9,934 nucleotides of DNA from Candidatus Woesearchaeota archaeon (GTDB taxonomy: Archaea; Nanobdellota; Nanobdellia; Woesearchaeales; GW2011-AR4), in NCBI GenBank assembly GCA_019323655.1, contig JAHWGX010000032.1, forward strand, positions 1 to 9,934, given 5' to 3'. The notes under the pieces are model-generated. The model made no database searches, had not been told where the DNA came from, and saw nothing but the letters and a program-made list of their open reading frames with translations. A program made the translations under genes and the position numbers. Numbering within the stretch: the stretch's first letter is position 1; each line of letters begins with the position of its first letter. Below are positions 1-6,342 of this stretch, piece by piece.

Positions 1-99
1 GCAAAAAGATTTAATAAGTTCTTCCAATCATTTGGGTATGGTAGTAGGTTCTCTTTCATAGATTATCACCAAGATTTCTATGAAATGCCTACTACTTAA
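1..99 (+). CDS. C-terminal end of an unidentified protein (5' truncated by window edge)
   Basis: An open frame enters from the window edge in frame 1 and ends at the TAA at 97-99, giving 32 codons. The readable tail is rich in aromatic residues (F, Y, H) and ends in EMPTT. I do not recognise a family. It may be the end of a gene upstream of the peptidase gene, and the composition is plausible for a real C-terminus, but 32 codons without a start is weak evidence. It is separated from the next gene by 70 AT-rich bases holding a promoter, so it is probably a separate transcription unit. Confidence 0.35.
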   Translation, partial: AKRFNKFFQSFGYGSRFSFIDYHQDFYEMPTT

Positions 100-131
100 T
101 GATTTTTAAAAACACGAAAGTCCAGAAAAAA

Positions 132-148
132 GAAAAGGTTTTATATAT
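132..148 (+). promoter_or_regulatory. BRE + TATA promoter, probably giving a leaderless mRNA
   Basis: The purine-rich element GAAAAGG (132-138) is followed directly by TTTTATATAT (139-148), a good archaeal BRE/TATA pair. The TATA centre lies about 26 bases before the ATG at 170, the usual distance to an archaeal transcription start, and no Shine-Dalgarno sequence precedes that ATG. Transcription therefore probably begins at or next to the start codon. The same BRE-TATA pattern recurs upstream of purP (9742-9757) and pyrG (5153-5168). Confidence 0.7.
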
Positions 149-169
149 CTTAATATTAGCTATACTATA

Positions 170-775
170 ATGATACGACAGATACCAAACTCTTCAAATC
201 AGCAAGCTACCGTGCTTTGTGTTCCCTGGTATCCACAACAAGAACAGAGTTTCTACTGTTTCCCCTATTCACTATGGATGGTAATTCAGTTTTATAAGAA
301 TGTTTATGAAAATGAATTAATCAATAAAAATACACCAAATTTAGATATCGAAGAAATAGTGAAATTATGTAAAACTGACCAAAGAGCTGGAACACGTATT
401 AATGCTCAATTAGTAAAAACATTAAATGACAATATTAAATCCCTTAAATTCGAATTGGTCTACTCATATGATATGAAACAATTAAAAGAAGTTATTTCAA
501 AAAATAAATGTCCTTCAATTATTATTTATGATTGTGGATTTTTACTATATAATATTCCAAGTCAAGTAGGGCATGCAGGTGTTGTAATTGGAGTTGATGA
601 TAATTCAATTTATTTGAATAATCCTTGGCTTGGTGCTGAAGTGGAAATAGATAAGGTAAAGTTTAATGATTGTTGGGAGATAGAATACAATCAAGTTTTA
701 TTAATTAAACCAAACCTTCAAACAAATTTTAATGGAGATGATTTCGATAAAGATGCAAACCCAAATACCTCTTGA
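170..775 (+). CDS. C39/papain-like cysteine peptidase, probably cytoplasmic
   Basis: This 201-residue protein has the layout of a C39-like cysteine peptidase domain. Q24 lies six residues before C30, matching the oxyanion Gln and nucleophile Cys spacing of the family. H135 sits in a GHAGVVIGVDD motif, and the third catalytic position falls in YLNNPW, where N151 replaces the more usual Asp of NDP. The usual CG after the nucleophile is CF here. There is no signal peptide, membrane segment or attached ABC transporter, so it is not a typical bacteriocin exporter peptidase. The start is set by the TATA box 26 bases upstream. The gene overlaps the next one by 23 bases, so the two are probably made together. 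Base composition is much more AT-rich than the nucleotide genes to its right, suggesting separate origin. The peptidase fold is likely; the substrate is unknown, and it could be a transglutaminase-like or other papain-fold enzyme. Confidence 0.7.
   Translation: MIRQIPNSSNQQATVLCVPWYPQQEQSFYCFPYSLWMVIQFYKNVYENELINKNTPNLDIEEIVKLCKTDQRAGTRINAQLVKTLNDNIKSLKFELVYSYDMKQLKEVISKNKCPSIIIYDCGFLLYNIPSQVGHAGVVIGVDDNSIYLNNPWLGAEVEIDKVKFNDCWEIEYNQVLLIKPNLQTNFNGDDFDKDANPNTS
734..742 (+). promoter_or_regulatory. Ribosome binding site inside the peptidase gene; sets the start of the next gene
   Basis: GGAGATGAT at 734-742 differs by one base from GGAGGTGAT, the complement of the archaeal 16S rRNA 3' end. It ends 10 bases before the ATG at 753. 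This favours 753 over the earlier in-frame ATGs at 732 and 738, which overlap the site itself. Confidence 0.6.
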
Positions 776-1724
776 AAAACCTAAGAAGGAAGATATTAAG
801 AAAGTATCTCACTTTTTTATTAGGGAGAACTATGGTACTATACCCTCTATAGGCGAACCTATTCTTAAAGATGGTAAATGGGAAGTATCAATAAATGCTA
901 ATTACCCCAGGGTTTTGTTTAATCAGATTAAAAAAATGCCAGATAAAGTTAGATTCATGTCATTTAAAAATTTAGGGGAATTAACTCTATCAGATTCTGG
1001 ACAAATAATTTCAAAACCAAAATATTATGAGATTGTAGGTTCAATTCAACAAAAGTTAAAAGAAGTTAAAGAATCTGTTGAGAAAGCACTAATTAAAGTA
1101 GCTGCTGACAAATTTTCCTTATTGAGTTTTCCAGACCATATGTTCACACCAATACAAGATATTCTTGCATGGTTAATTGTTGAAGATACTATAAAACTTG
1201 ATGAGTTCTTAGGAAATATTTATGATGATATAAAAAAACAGAAATATTTACAGAATATCAAAATTTTAGAATCTGTTAAACTTGTTAAAACACAAAATGG
1301 ATTAGTTCTACCAGGAGACCCACTTATTGAAATTGAAATGAAAAAAGATTTAGCTTTATCAGAAAAATTGGCAACTGCTTTAACCTATTTCTATCAAAAT
1401 GGTTATGAGAATTTAGAAACAATTACTTCTTTTTTAGGCCCACATTTAATATTGTCTGGATTCGTTTTTAGAGAATCTGTCGAATGTAATGAAATAGTTG
1501 CGATTAGTGAGAGTGGTTTTAAAGAGATTATAACTGAGTATTATCCGTCTGATAAAGCAAAGCTTAGTAAAGTACCTAGATATTTGTTACAATTAGAGTC
1601 AATTGATATTCTAAGACCAAGTAAGAAAGTAGCAAATTCTTGGGAGCCTAATCCAACTATATTTGAAAAATTAAAAGGTGAGGAAGACATAATTGCTCCA
1701 ATCCAAGAGATGATTATACAATAA
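753..1724 (+). CDS. Unrecognised protein, partner of the C39-like peptidase; possible two winged-helix modules
   Basis: I do not recognise this protein (323 residues from the ATG at 753; 330 if the ATG at 732 is used). Read from the longer form, residues 20-100 look like a beta-rich domain (GEPILKDGKWEVSINANYP, then a LGELTLSDSGQII strand pair). Residues 100-125 form a charged helix. Residues 155-205 (DEFLGNIY...ILESVKLVKTQNGLVLPGDPL) resemble a winged helix, and residues 208-272 (LATALTYFYQNGYENLETI, then ISESGFKEIITEY) could be a second one. There is no signal peptide or membrane helix, so it is likely cytoplasmic. It starts 23 bases inside the peptidase gene, which suggests translational coupling and a shared task. 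The winged-helix reading is inference from hydrophobic pattern only; a substrate, regulator or inhibitor of the peptidase are all possible. Confidence 0.75.
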   Translation: MQTQIPLEKPKKEDIKKVSHFFIRENYGTIPSIGEPILKDGKWEVSINANYPRVLFNQIKKMPDKVRFMSFKNLGELTLSDSGQIISKPKYYEIVGSIQQKLKEVKESVEKALIKVAADKFSLLSFPDHMFTPIQDILAWLIVEDTIKLDEFLGNIYDDIKKQKYLQNIKILESVKLVKTQNGLVLPGDPLIEIEMKKDLALSEKLATALTYFYQNGYENLETITSFLGPHLILSGFVFRESVECNEIVAISESGFKEIITEYYPSDKAKLSKVPRYLLQLESIDILRPSKKVANSWEPNPTIFEKLKGEEDIIAPIQEMIIQ

Positions 1725-1825
1725 GAGTTTGGGCGCATTCATTTTCTATTAGTACATTTGCCTTGAGTAATATTTCACTTAAACACCCATTAAGCATATT
1801 TTATCTCATTTAATTATAATCCCAC

Positions 1826-3364
1826 TTACTCATACTCAATCGTTGCAGGAGGTTTCTGAGAAATGTCATAAACAACCCTATTCACGCCCTTGACTTCATT
1901 TAAAATTCTTGAAGAAATTTTTTCCAGTAAATCATGCGGCAATTTTGCCCAGTCTGCTGTCATTGCGTCTTTTGAGGTTACTGCCCTCAGGCTTATTATG
2001 TACTCATAAGTTCTTGCATCCCCTTTTACTCCGACCGCTTTTACCGGGATCAATGCCGCAAAAGCCTGCCATACCTTATCGTAATAGCCTGATTTTTTTA
2101 ATTCCTCAATAAAGATGTAGTCAGCATTCCTTAATATCTCCACTCTTTCTTTTGTCATCTCTCCCAGAATCCTTATTGCAAGCCCCGGCCCGGGGAAAGG
2201 GTGCCTTAATACAATGCTTTTCGGAATTTTAAGCTCTTTGCCCAGCTCTCTTACCTCATCTTTATACAGCTCCTTCAGCGGCTCCAGAACTTTGAGCTTC
2301 ATCTTTTCTGGCAAGGCAACATTGTGGTGGCTTTTTATCTTGTCAGCATGCTTGCTTGGCTGCGCTGTTTCAATCCTGTCAGGGTATATTGTTCCCTGCC
2401 CAAGAAATTTTATCTTCGGGTTTTTCCTTTCAAGCTCCATTACCTTTTCCTCAAAAGCCTCAATAAACGTATGTGCAATAATCTTTCTTTTCTCCTCAGG
2501 GTCCTTAATGCCTTTCAATCTTTCTAAAAACAATTTGGAAGATTCCACCATATGAAAATGCCTGAACCTAAATTTTTTAAATGCCTTTTTTACTTCTTCT
2601 GCCTCGTTTTTTCTTATCAGGCCGTGGTCTATAAAAACGCAGTAAATCCTGTCCCCAATTGCTTCATGCATCAGGATGGCTGCTACTGTGCTGTCAACGC
2701 CGCCGGAAGTTCCCACTATTACATAGCCGTCTTTCACCTCATTCTTTATGTCATTTACAAGCTTATTTTTTAAATCTCCAATAAACCAGTCCCTTTTGGC
2801 TTTGCAGATATCAAACACAAAATTTTTCAGGATCTGCATGCCTTTCGGCGTATGCGCAACTTCTGGATGAAACTGAACCCCATAAAGCTCTTTCCTGCTG
2901 TTTTCAACTGCTGCTGTAGGGCATGTTTCTGTTATTGCCAAAATCTCAAAATCCTGAGGCAGGCTATTGACTAAATCACCATGGGACATCCATACCTGCT
3001 CTTCTGCATTCAGTTCTTTCAGCAGTCTTCCCTGTTTTTTAACATGCAATTCCTTTTTTCCATACTCTTTCAGTTTTCCAGGAAAAACTTTGCCGTAGTG
3101 CTTCCCGATTAATTGCAGGCCGTAGCATATTCCCAAAACCGGAATCCCCAGTGTCAGGATGTCTCTGCCAATCTGCGGGCTGTTTTTTTCATAAACCGAT
3201 GCAGGCCCGCCCGAGAGAATAATGCCTTTTGGTTTCAGCCTTTTTATTTCATCAGCTTTTATATCACAAGGCTTTATTTCTGAATAAACTCCCAACTCGC
3301 GAACCCTCCTCGTAATGAGATGGGCTACCTGGCTGCCAAAATTTATGATGATTATCTGTGTCAT
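1826..3364 (-). CDS. guaA: GMP synthase (glutamine-hydrolysing), fused two-domain form
   Basis: It converts XMP, glutamine and ATP to GMP. With the ATG at 3364 the protein has 512 residues, normal for the fused bacterial-type enzyme. The N-terminal class I glutamine amidotransferase domain (about 1-190) has nucleophile C80 in GICYG and H166/E168 in QFHPE. The ATP-pyrophosphatase domain (about 190-390) has the PP-loop SGGVDS at 220-225, QGTIYPD, the KSHHN lid motif and HPFPGPGL. The C-terminal dimerisation domain has SKDAMTADW and ends KPPATIEYE, which carries XMP-contacting residues in this family. Every key residue is present, so it should be active without a partner. I prefer the ATG at 3364 over the TTG at 3373: it forms an ATGA overlap with the pyrG stop, pointing to translational coupling. 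Most archaea split this enzyme into two subunits, so the fused form is notable. Confidence 0.97.
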   Translation of the reverse strand: MTQIIIINFGSQVAHLITRRVRELGVYSEIKPCDIKADEIKRLKPKGIILSGGPASVYEKNSPQIGRDILTLGIPVLGICYGLQLIGKHYGKVFPGKLKEYGKKELHVKKQGRLLKELNAEEQVWMSHGDLVNSLPQDFEILAITETCPTAAVENSRKELYGVQFHPEVAHTPKGMQILKNFVFDICKAKRDWFIGDLKNKLVNDIKNEVKDGYVIVGTSGGVDSTVAAILMHEAIGDRIYCVFIDHGLIRKNEAEEVKKAFKKFRFRHFHMVESSKLFLERLKGIKDPEEKRKIIAHTFIEAFEEKVMELERKNPKIKFLGQGTIYPDRIETAQPSKHADKIKSHHNVALPEKMKLKVLEPLKELYKDEVRELGKELKIPKSIVLRHPFPGPGLAIRILGEMTKERVEILRNADYIFIEELKKSGYYDKVWQAFAALIPVKAVGVKGDARTYEYIISLRAVTSKDAMTADWAKLPHDLLEKISSRILNEVKGVNRVVYDISQKPPATIEYE

Positions 3365-5061
3365 TTTTTGCAAGCTTGGACAAAACCCAAAAACAATGGA
3401 GCAGGGTCCTCCAGTCTGCTCTTAAACTCAGGATGCGCCTGGGTTGCAACAAAGAATTTATGCTTCTCCAGCTCAATAAATTCCGCTAAATGAGTCTTGT
3501 CCCTCCTTATATGAAATCCTGAGAAAATTAAGCCTTTCTTTTCCAATAAGCTTAGGTATTTTGGGTTTACCTCATACCTGTGCCTGTGCCTCTCTAAAAT
3601 AACAGGCTTGTCTTTTTGGATAATGCCGAGCCTAAACCCTTCCTTAATGTTTTTCAGTCTTTCTGCGTCCTGCCTAAGCCTTTCTTTATACAATTGCAGC
3701 ACTCTCGAGTTTTCTTTTAAGACTGCAGCATATGCTCCCAAGCGCATTGTTCCCCCATATCTGCTTTCCTGCATTAGCTGCTTTTGGGATGGCAAAATGT
3801 CAACAACAGGATAAAGCGTTTTTGGATCAACCTCAGTTGTGTTTGCATTTTTTAAACTGCAGGCATTTCTTGCAAATTCAACCACAGCCAGTTGCAGGCC
3901 GTAGCATAATCCTAAAAACGGAATGTTGTTTTCCCTTGCGAAATTTATTGCTTTTATTTTCCCTTCCACACCGCTTGAGCCAAAACCTCCGGGGATTATT
4001 ATGCCGTCAAATTCCTTTAGTTTATTTATTGCCTTGTCTCCATTCTCAAATGTTTTTGAGTCCAACCAGTAAATGCTTACCTTTGTATCAAGCTGGGCTC
4101 CGGCATGGATTAAAGCCTGGTTTATTGAGATGTAGGAATCCGCTAAGTTATAGTCCCCTATGTCAATATATTTTCCTACTATTGCTATTTTTGTTTCTTT
4201 TTCTGATTTTTTTATCCTATCAACAAGCTTTTGCCAGTTTCCAAGGTCAGGCTTTTTCTTTGGCCTTAGCTTCAGCTCTTTTAGGATTTTTATGCCAAGT
4301 TTTTCTTTTTCCAAATCCAATGGAATTTGGTATATTGTATCTATGTCCGGTTCTGAGATGACATGCTCGGATTTTATGTTTGCATACAGCTCTATTTTTC
4401 TTTTTCTTACTTTGTCTAAGGGTTTTTTTGCCCTGCAGATTATAAAGTCAGGTATTATGCCGTTTTCTGAGAGCATTCTTATTGCCTGCTGTGTCGGCTT
4501 TGTTTTCATTTCCTCAACATGGGAAGGAATGGGCAAATATGTTACCAATGCGTAAACTATGTTTTCTTTTCCTATCTCCCTTTCCAGGCTTTTTACTGTA
4601 AAGAGGTAGGGTATGTTTTCATAGTCCCCGACTGTCCCTCCAATCTCTACCAGGCAGACATCGCAGCCTCTTGACGCTTTTTTTATCCTATGCTTTATTT
4701 CATTGGGAATGTGGGGTATTAGCTGAACAGTTTCACCCAGGTAAGCTCCGCTTCTTTCCCTGTCTATAACCGCCTTGTAAACCTGGCCTGTCGTTATGTT
4801 GTTGATTTTTGGAATGTCTGTGTTAAAAAACCTTTCATAATTTCCCAGGTCCTGGTCTATTTCACCGCCGTCATCAGTGACCCAGACTTCGCCGTGCTCC
4901 GTAGGCCTTAATGTGCCCGCATCGTAATTTATGTAGGGGTCTATCTTTACCGCAGTTACCTTGCAGCCGTATTCCTGGAGTATTTTTCCTATAGCTGCTG
5001 TTGTAACCCCTTTTCCAACCCCGGATATTACTCCACCGGTTATAATGATAAACTTAGTCAT
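3361..5061 (-). CDS. pyrG: CTP synthase
   Basis: It makes CTP from UTP, ATP and glutamine, supplying the last step of pyrimidine nucleotide synthesis. The protein has 566 residues from the ATG at 5061, somewhat longer than the common 530-550. The synthase domain (1-270) opens with a P-loop (SGVGKG, 13-18), followed by KIDPYINYDAGT, HGEVWVTDDGGEIDQDLG and EIGGTVGDYE (139-148). The class I amidotransferase domain (about 290-566) has C386 in GLCYG and H543/E545 in AHPE. Residues about 459-486 are an extra charged segment directly before the RHRHRYE motif that most CTP synthases lack. A TTG six bases upstream could be used, but the GGAGG at 5070-5074 is placed for the ATG. The stop overlaps the guaA start, so both glutamine-dependent enzymes are probably co-translated. 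A promoter lies at 5153-5168. Confidence 0.97.
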   Translation of the reverse strand: MTKFIIITGGVISGVGKGVTTAAIGKILQEYGCKVTAVKIDPYINYDAGTLRPTEHGEVWVTDDGGEIDQDLGNYERFFNTDIPKINNITTGQVYKAVIDRERSGAYLGETVQLIPHIPNEIKHRIKKASRGCDVCLVEIGGTVGDYENIPYLFTVKSLEREIGKENIVYALVTYLPIPSHVEEMKTKPTQQAIRMLSENGIIPDFIICRAKKPLDKVRKRKIELYANIKSEHVISEPDIDTIYQIPLDLEKEKLGIKILKELKLRPKKKPDLGNWQKLVDRIKKSEKETKIAIVGKYIDIGDYNLADSYISINQALIHAGAQLDTKVSIYWLDSKTFENGDKAINKLKEFDGIIIPGGFGSSGVEGKIKAINFARENNIPFLGLCYGLQLAVVEFARNACSLKNANTTEVDPKTLYPVVDILPSQKQLMQESRYGGTMRLGAYAAVLKENSRVLQLYKERLRQDAERLKNIKEGFRLGIIQKDKPVILERHRHRYEVNPKYLSLLEKKGLIFSGFHIRRDKTHLAEFIELEKHKFFVATQAHPEFKSRLEDPAPLFLGFVQACKK

Positions 5062-5069
5062 AGACAACG

Positions 5070-5076
5070 CCTCCTT
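5070..5076 (-). promoter_or_regulatory. Ribosome binding site of pyrG
   Basis: On the - strand AAGGAGG runs from 5076 to 5070, with 8 bases to the ATG at 5061. It chooses the ATG over the in-frame TTG at 5067, which would be only two bases away from it. This shows a leadered mRNA, unlike the two leaderless transcripts inferred elsewhere in the window. Confidence 0.75.
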
Positions 5077-5152
5077 AAGAAATCAGAAGAAATTCCAAAC
5101 TCAAAATTTTTCCCGGTTTTTACTAGCCGCATACAAACAAAAACCAAAGAAA

Positions 5153-5168
5153 GTTTATTAAGCTTTCG
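5153..5168 (-). promoter_or_regulatory. BRE + TATA-like promoter for pyrG-guaA
   Basis: On the - strand CGAAAG (5168-5163) is followed by CTTAATAAAC (5162-5153). This closely parallels CGAAAGG-TTTATAAAA in front of purP. A start about 25 bases downstream would give a leader of roughly 70 bases carrying the pyrG ribosome binding site. The TATA element is less perfect than the one at purP, so pyrG-guaA may also receive read-through from the upstream genes. Confidence 0.5.
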
Positions 5169-5194
5169 GTTTTTTTAATTGCGCTTTGTAATAA

Positions 5195-5290
5195 TACACT
5201 GTTTATAGAAGGAATTTCCGTTGTTATTCTTTTAACAGCTTTCTTTAAATCGTTATACAGGACTTCAATTCTATAATCAGTTCTTGTTGC
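5195..5290 (-). pseudogene. Decayed copy of the 3' end of the GMP-synthetase-like gene
   Basis: Translated on the - strand, these 32 codons align without gaps to residues 267-298 of the neighbouring PP-loop protein. About 17 of 32 residues are identical, including an unbroken KRITTEIPS block and an RT pair near the start. Similarity is also obvious in the DNA (GAAGGAATTTC next to GTTGT/ATTCTTTTAACA on the + strand). The frame is open from 5332 to 5126 but has no ATG or good start. The PP-loop, the lid motif and the terminal KPPSTIEY are absent; downstream the frame runs into an unrelated tail and stops at 5123. The fragment is closer to the stand-alone PP-loop gene than to guaA, so it probably comes from a partial tandem duplication of that gene that has since decayed. 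Confidence 0.75.
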
Positions 5291-5339
5291 AAGAAAACAT
5301 GTACTAAAGTTTGAAAGGAAATAAAAGATTAATTATCTA

Positions 5340-5379
5340 GGTGACCACATTTCTTTATCTCTTTATTTTTGTAGCCACC
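5340..5379 (-). terminator. Stem-loop 12 bases after the PP-loop gene, possible terminator or processing site
   Basis: On the - strand RNA, GGUGGCUAC (5379-5371) can pair with GUGGUCACC (5348-5340). That gives nine pairs, two of them G-U, around an A-rich loop of 22 bases. The two G-U pairs become A-C mismatches on the + strand, so the structure favours transcripts of the - strand genes. A U-rich stretch (UCUUUUAUUUCCUUUC) follows shortly after. Archaeal termination depends mainly on U-tracts, so a terminator is possible but the hairpin could instead mark an RNA processing site. Confidence 0.4.
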
Positions 5380-5391
5380 TTTCTTAGAATA

Positions 5392-6333
5392 CTAAATATA
5401 CTCAATCGTGCTTGGCGGCTTTGGGGTAATGTCGTAAACAACCTTGGTTACAGAAGGAATTTCAGTTGTAATCCTTTTAACAACTTTTCTTAAAACATCA
5501 TACGGAATTTCTGTTATGTCGGCAGTTCTTGCATCCTTGCTTTCAACGCACCTTACTGCAATTATATTCCCATAGTTTCTTCCCCTTATATTTTCTTCGC
5601 CTTTCATTGTGGCTTGGTCTTTAAATAAAACTGCCAGGCATTGAAATGGCTTCAAGGGCATCAGCTCTTCTTCAACAATTGCATTTGCCTTTCTCACAAT
5701 TGCTACCCTTTCCCTTGTCACTTCCCCGATTACACGGCCGCTTAACCCCGGGCCCAGAAAAGGCATTGTGTTGAATCTTGTTTCCGGAAGCCCCAGGGCT
5801 TTTCCAACCTCCCTCACTTCCCACTTGACCAAATCAATCAACGGCTCAACAACCCTGTAGCCATATTCCTTTTCAGGGTCAATCCCTATCTGGGATAGGA
5901 TATTGTGCTGTGTTTTTATTCCTGCCTTGGTTTCCTCTATGTCAGGCTTTATTGTCCCCTGCAGCAGGCATTTTGCCTTTTTCTCTCTTACCGCTTCTCC
6001 CAAAACCCTGTAGAAAGTATCCCTGAATATTTTTCTCTTTTTTTCTCCTTCTTCCACGCCTTTTAGCGCGCCAAAAAACCTTTCAGAAACATCTTTGACT
6101 TCCACTTTTATCCCGAGCTTTTCAAAACTGGATTTTATTGTCTCCGGCTCATTTTCTCTCATCATTCCGTCATCAAGAAATATGTTTTTTACTTTATCTC
6201 CAAGAGCTTTATGCGCGAGTATAGCCACAACAGAGCTGTCAACCCCTCCGGACAGAGCATTAACTGCAGTATCACTGCCAACTGCTTCCTTTATCTCCTT
6301 TACTTTTTCCCCTATAAACTTTTTCACATCCAT
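5392..6333 (-). CDS. Divergent GMP-synthetase-type PP-loop ATPase (subunit B-like), stand-alone
   Basis: This 313-residue protein matches the ATP-pyrophosphatase plus C-terminal dimerisation domain of GMP synthetase, the archaeal subunit B arrangement, with no amidotransferase domain. The PP-loop is SGGVDSS (28-34), followed by LDDGMMRENE, QGTIKPD (125-131), PFLGPGL (191-197), ESKDARTAD (264-272) and the terminal KPPSTIEYI. Several signature positions differ from the guaA in this window. KSHHN is KTQHN, PFPGPGL is PFLGPGL, IYPDRIETA is IKPDIEETK, and the final Glu is Ile. PP-loop chemistry is therefore likely, but GMP synthesis is uncertain because a complete GuaA is encoded nearby. It could be a second GMP synthetase using free ammonia or a separate glutaminase, or an enzyme adenylating another nucleotide. 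It lies 9 bases after a divergent purP paralogue, which suggests a joint purine role. Confidence 0.85.
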   Translation of the reverse strand: MDVKKFIGEKVKEIKEAVGSDTAVNALSGGVDSSVVAILAHKALGDKVKNIFLDDGMMRENEPETIKSSFEKLGIKVEVKDVSERFFGALKGVEEGEKKRKIFRDTFYRVLGEAVREKKAKCLLQGTIKPDIEETKAGIKTQHNILSQIGIDPEKEYGYRVVEPLIDLVKWEVREVGKALGLPETRFNTMPFLGPGLSGRVIGEVTRERVAIVRKANAIVEEELMPLKPFQCLAVLFKDQATMKGEENIRGRNYGNIIAVRCVESKDARTADITEIPYDVLRKVVKRITTEIPSVTKVVYDITPKPPSTIEYI

Positions 6334-6342
6334 TTTAACTGC

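Noticed and set aside
732..752. Earlier ATG starts (732, 738) for the second gene of the left unit
   Set aside because: They overlap the GGAGATGAT site that is well placed for the ATG at 753; still possible, but less likely.
1725..1825. Convergent gap searched for a terminator, small gene or RNA
   Set aside because: It holds AT-rich sequence with no convincing hairpin, long T-run or open frame, so nothing is called.
2214..2555. Long + strand open frames opposite guaA, pyrG and the purP genes, for example 2214-2555 and 3732-4361
   Set aside because: They are antisense to strongly conserved enzymes, have low-complexity Leu/Ser/Phe-rich translations and lack ribosome binding sites.
3365..3373. 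TTG start for guaA at 3373, nine bases before the ATG
   Set aside because: The ATG at 3364 makes an ATGA overlap with the pyrG stop and matches the usual N-terminus of the family; the TTG adds three residues with no supporting ribosome binding site.
5340..5388. Imperfect direct repeat GTgACCAC-TTTCTT / GTAGCCACC-TTTCTT on the + strand
   Set aside because: The same bases are better explained as an inverted repeat forming a stem on the - strand RNA.
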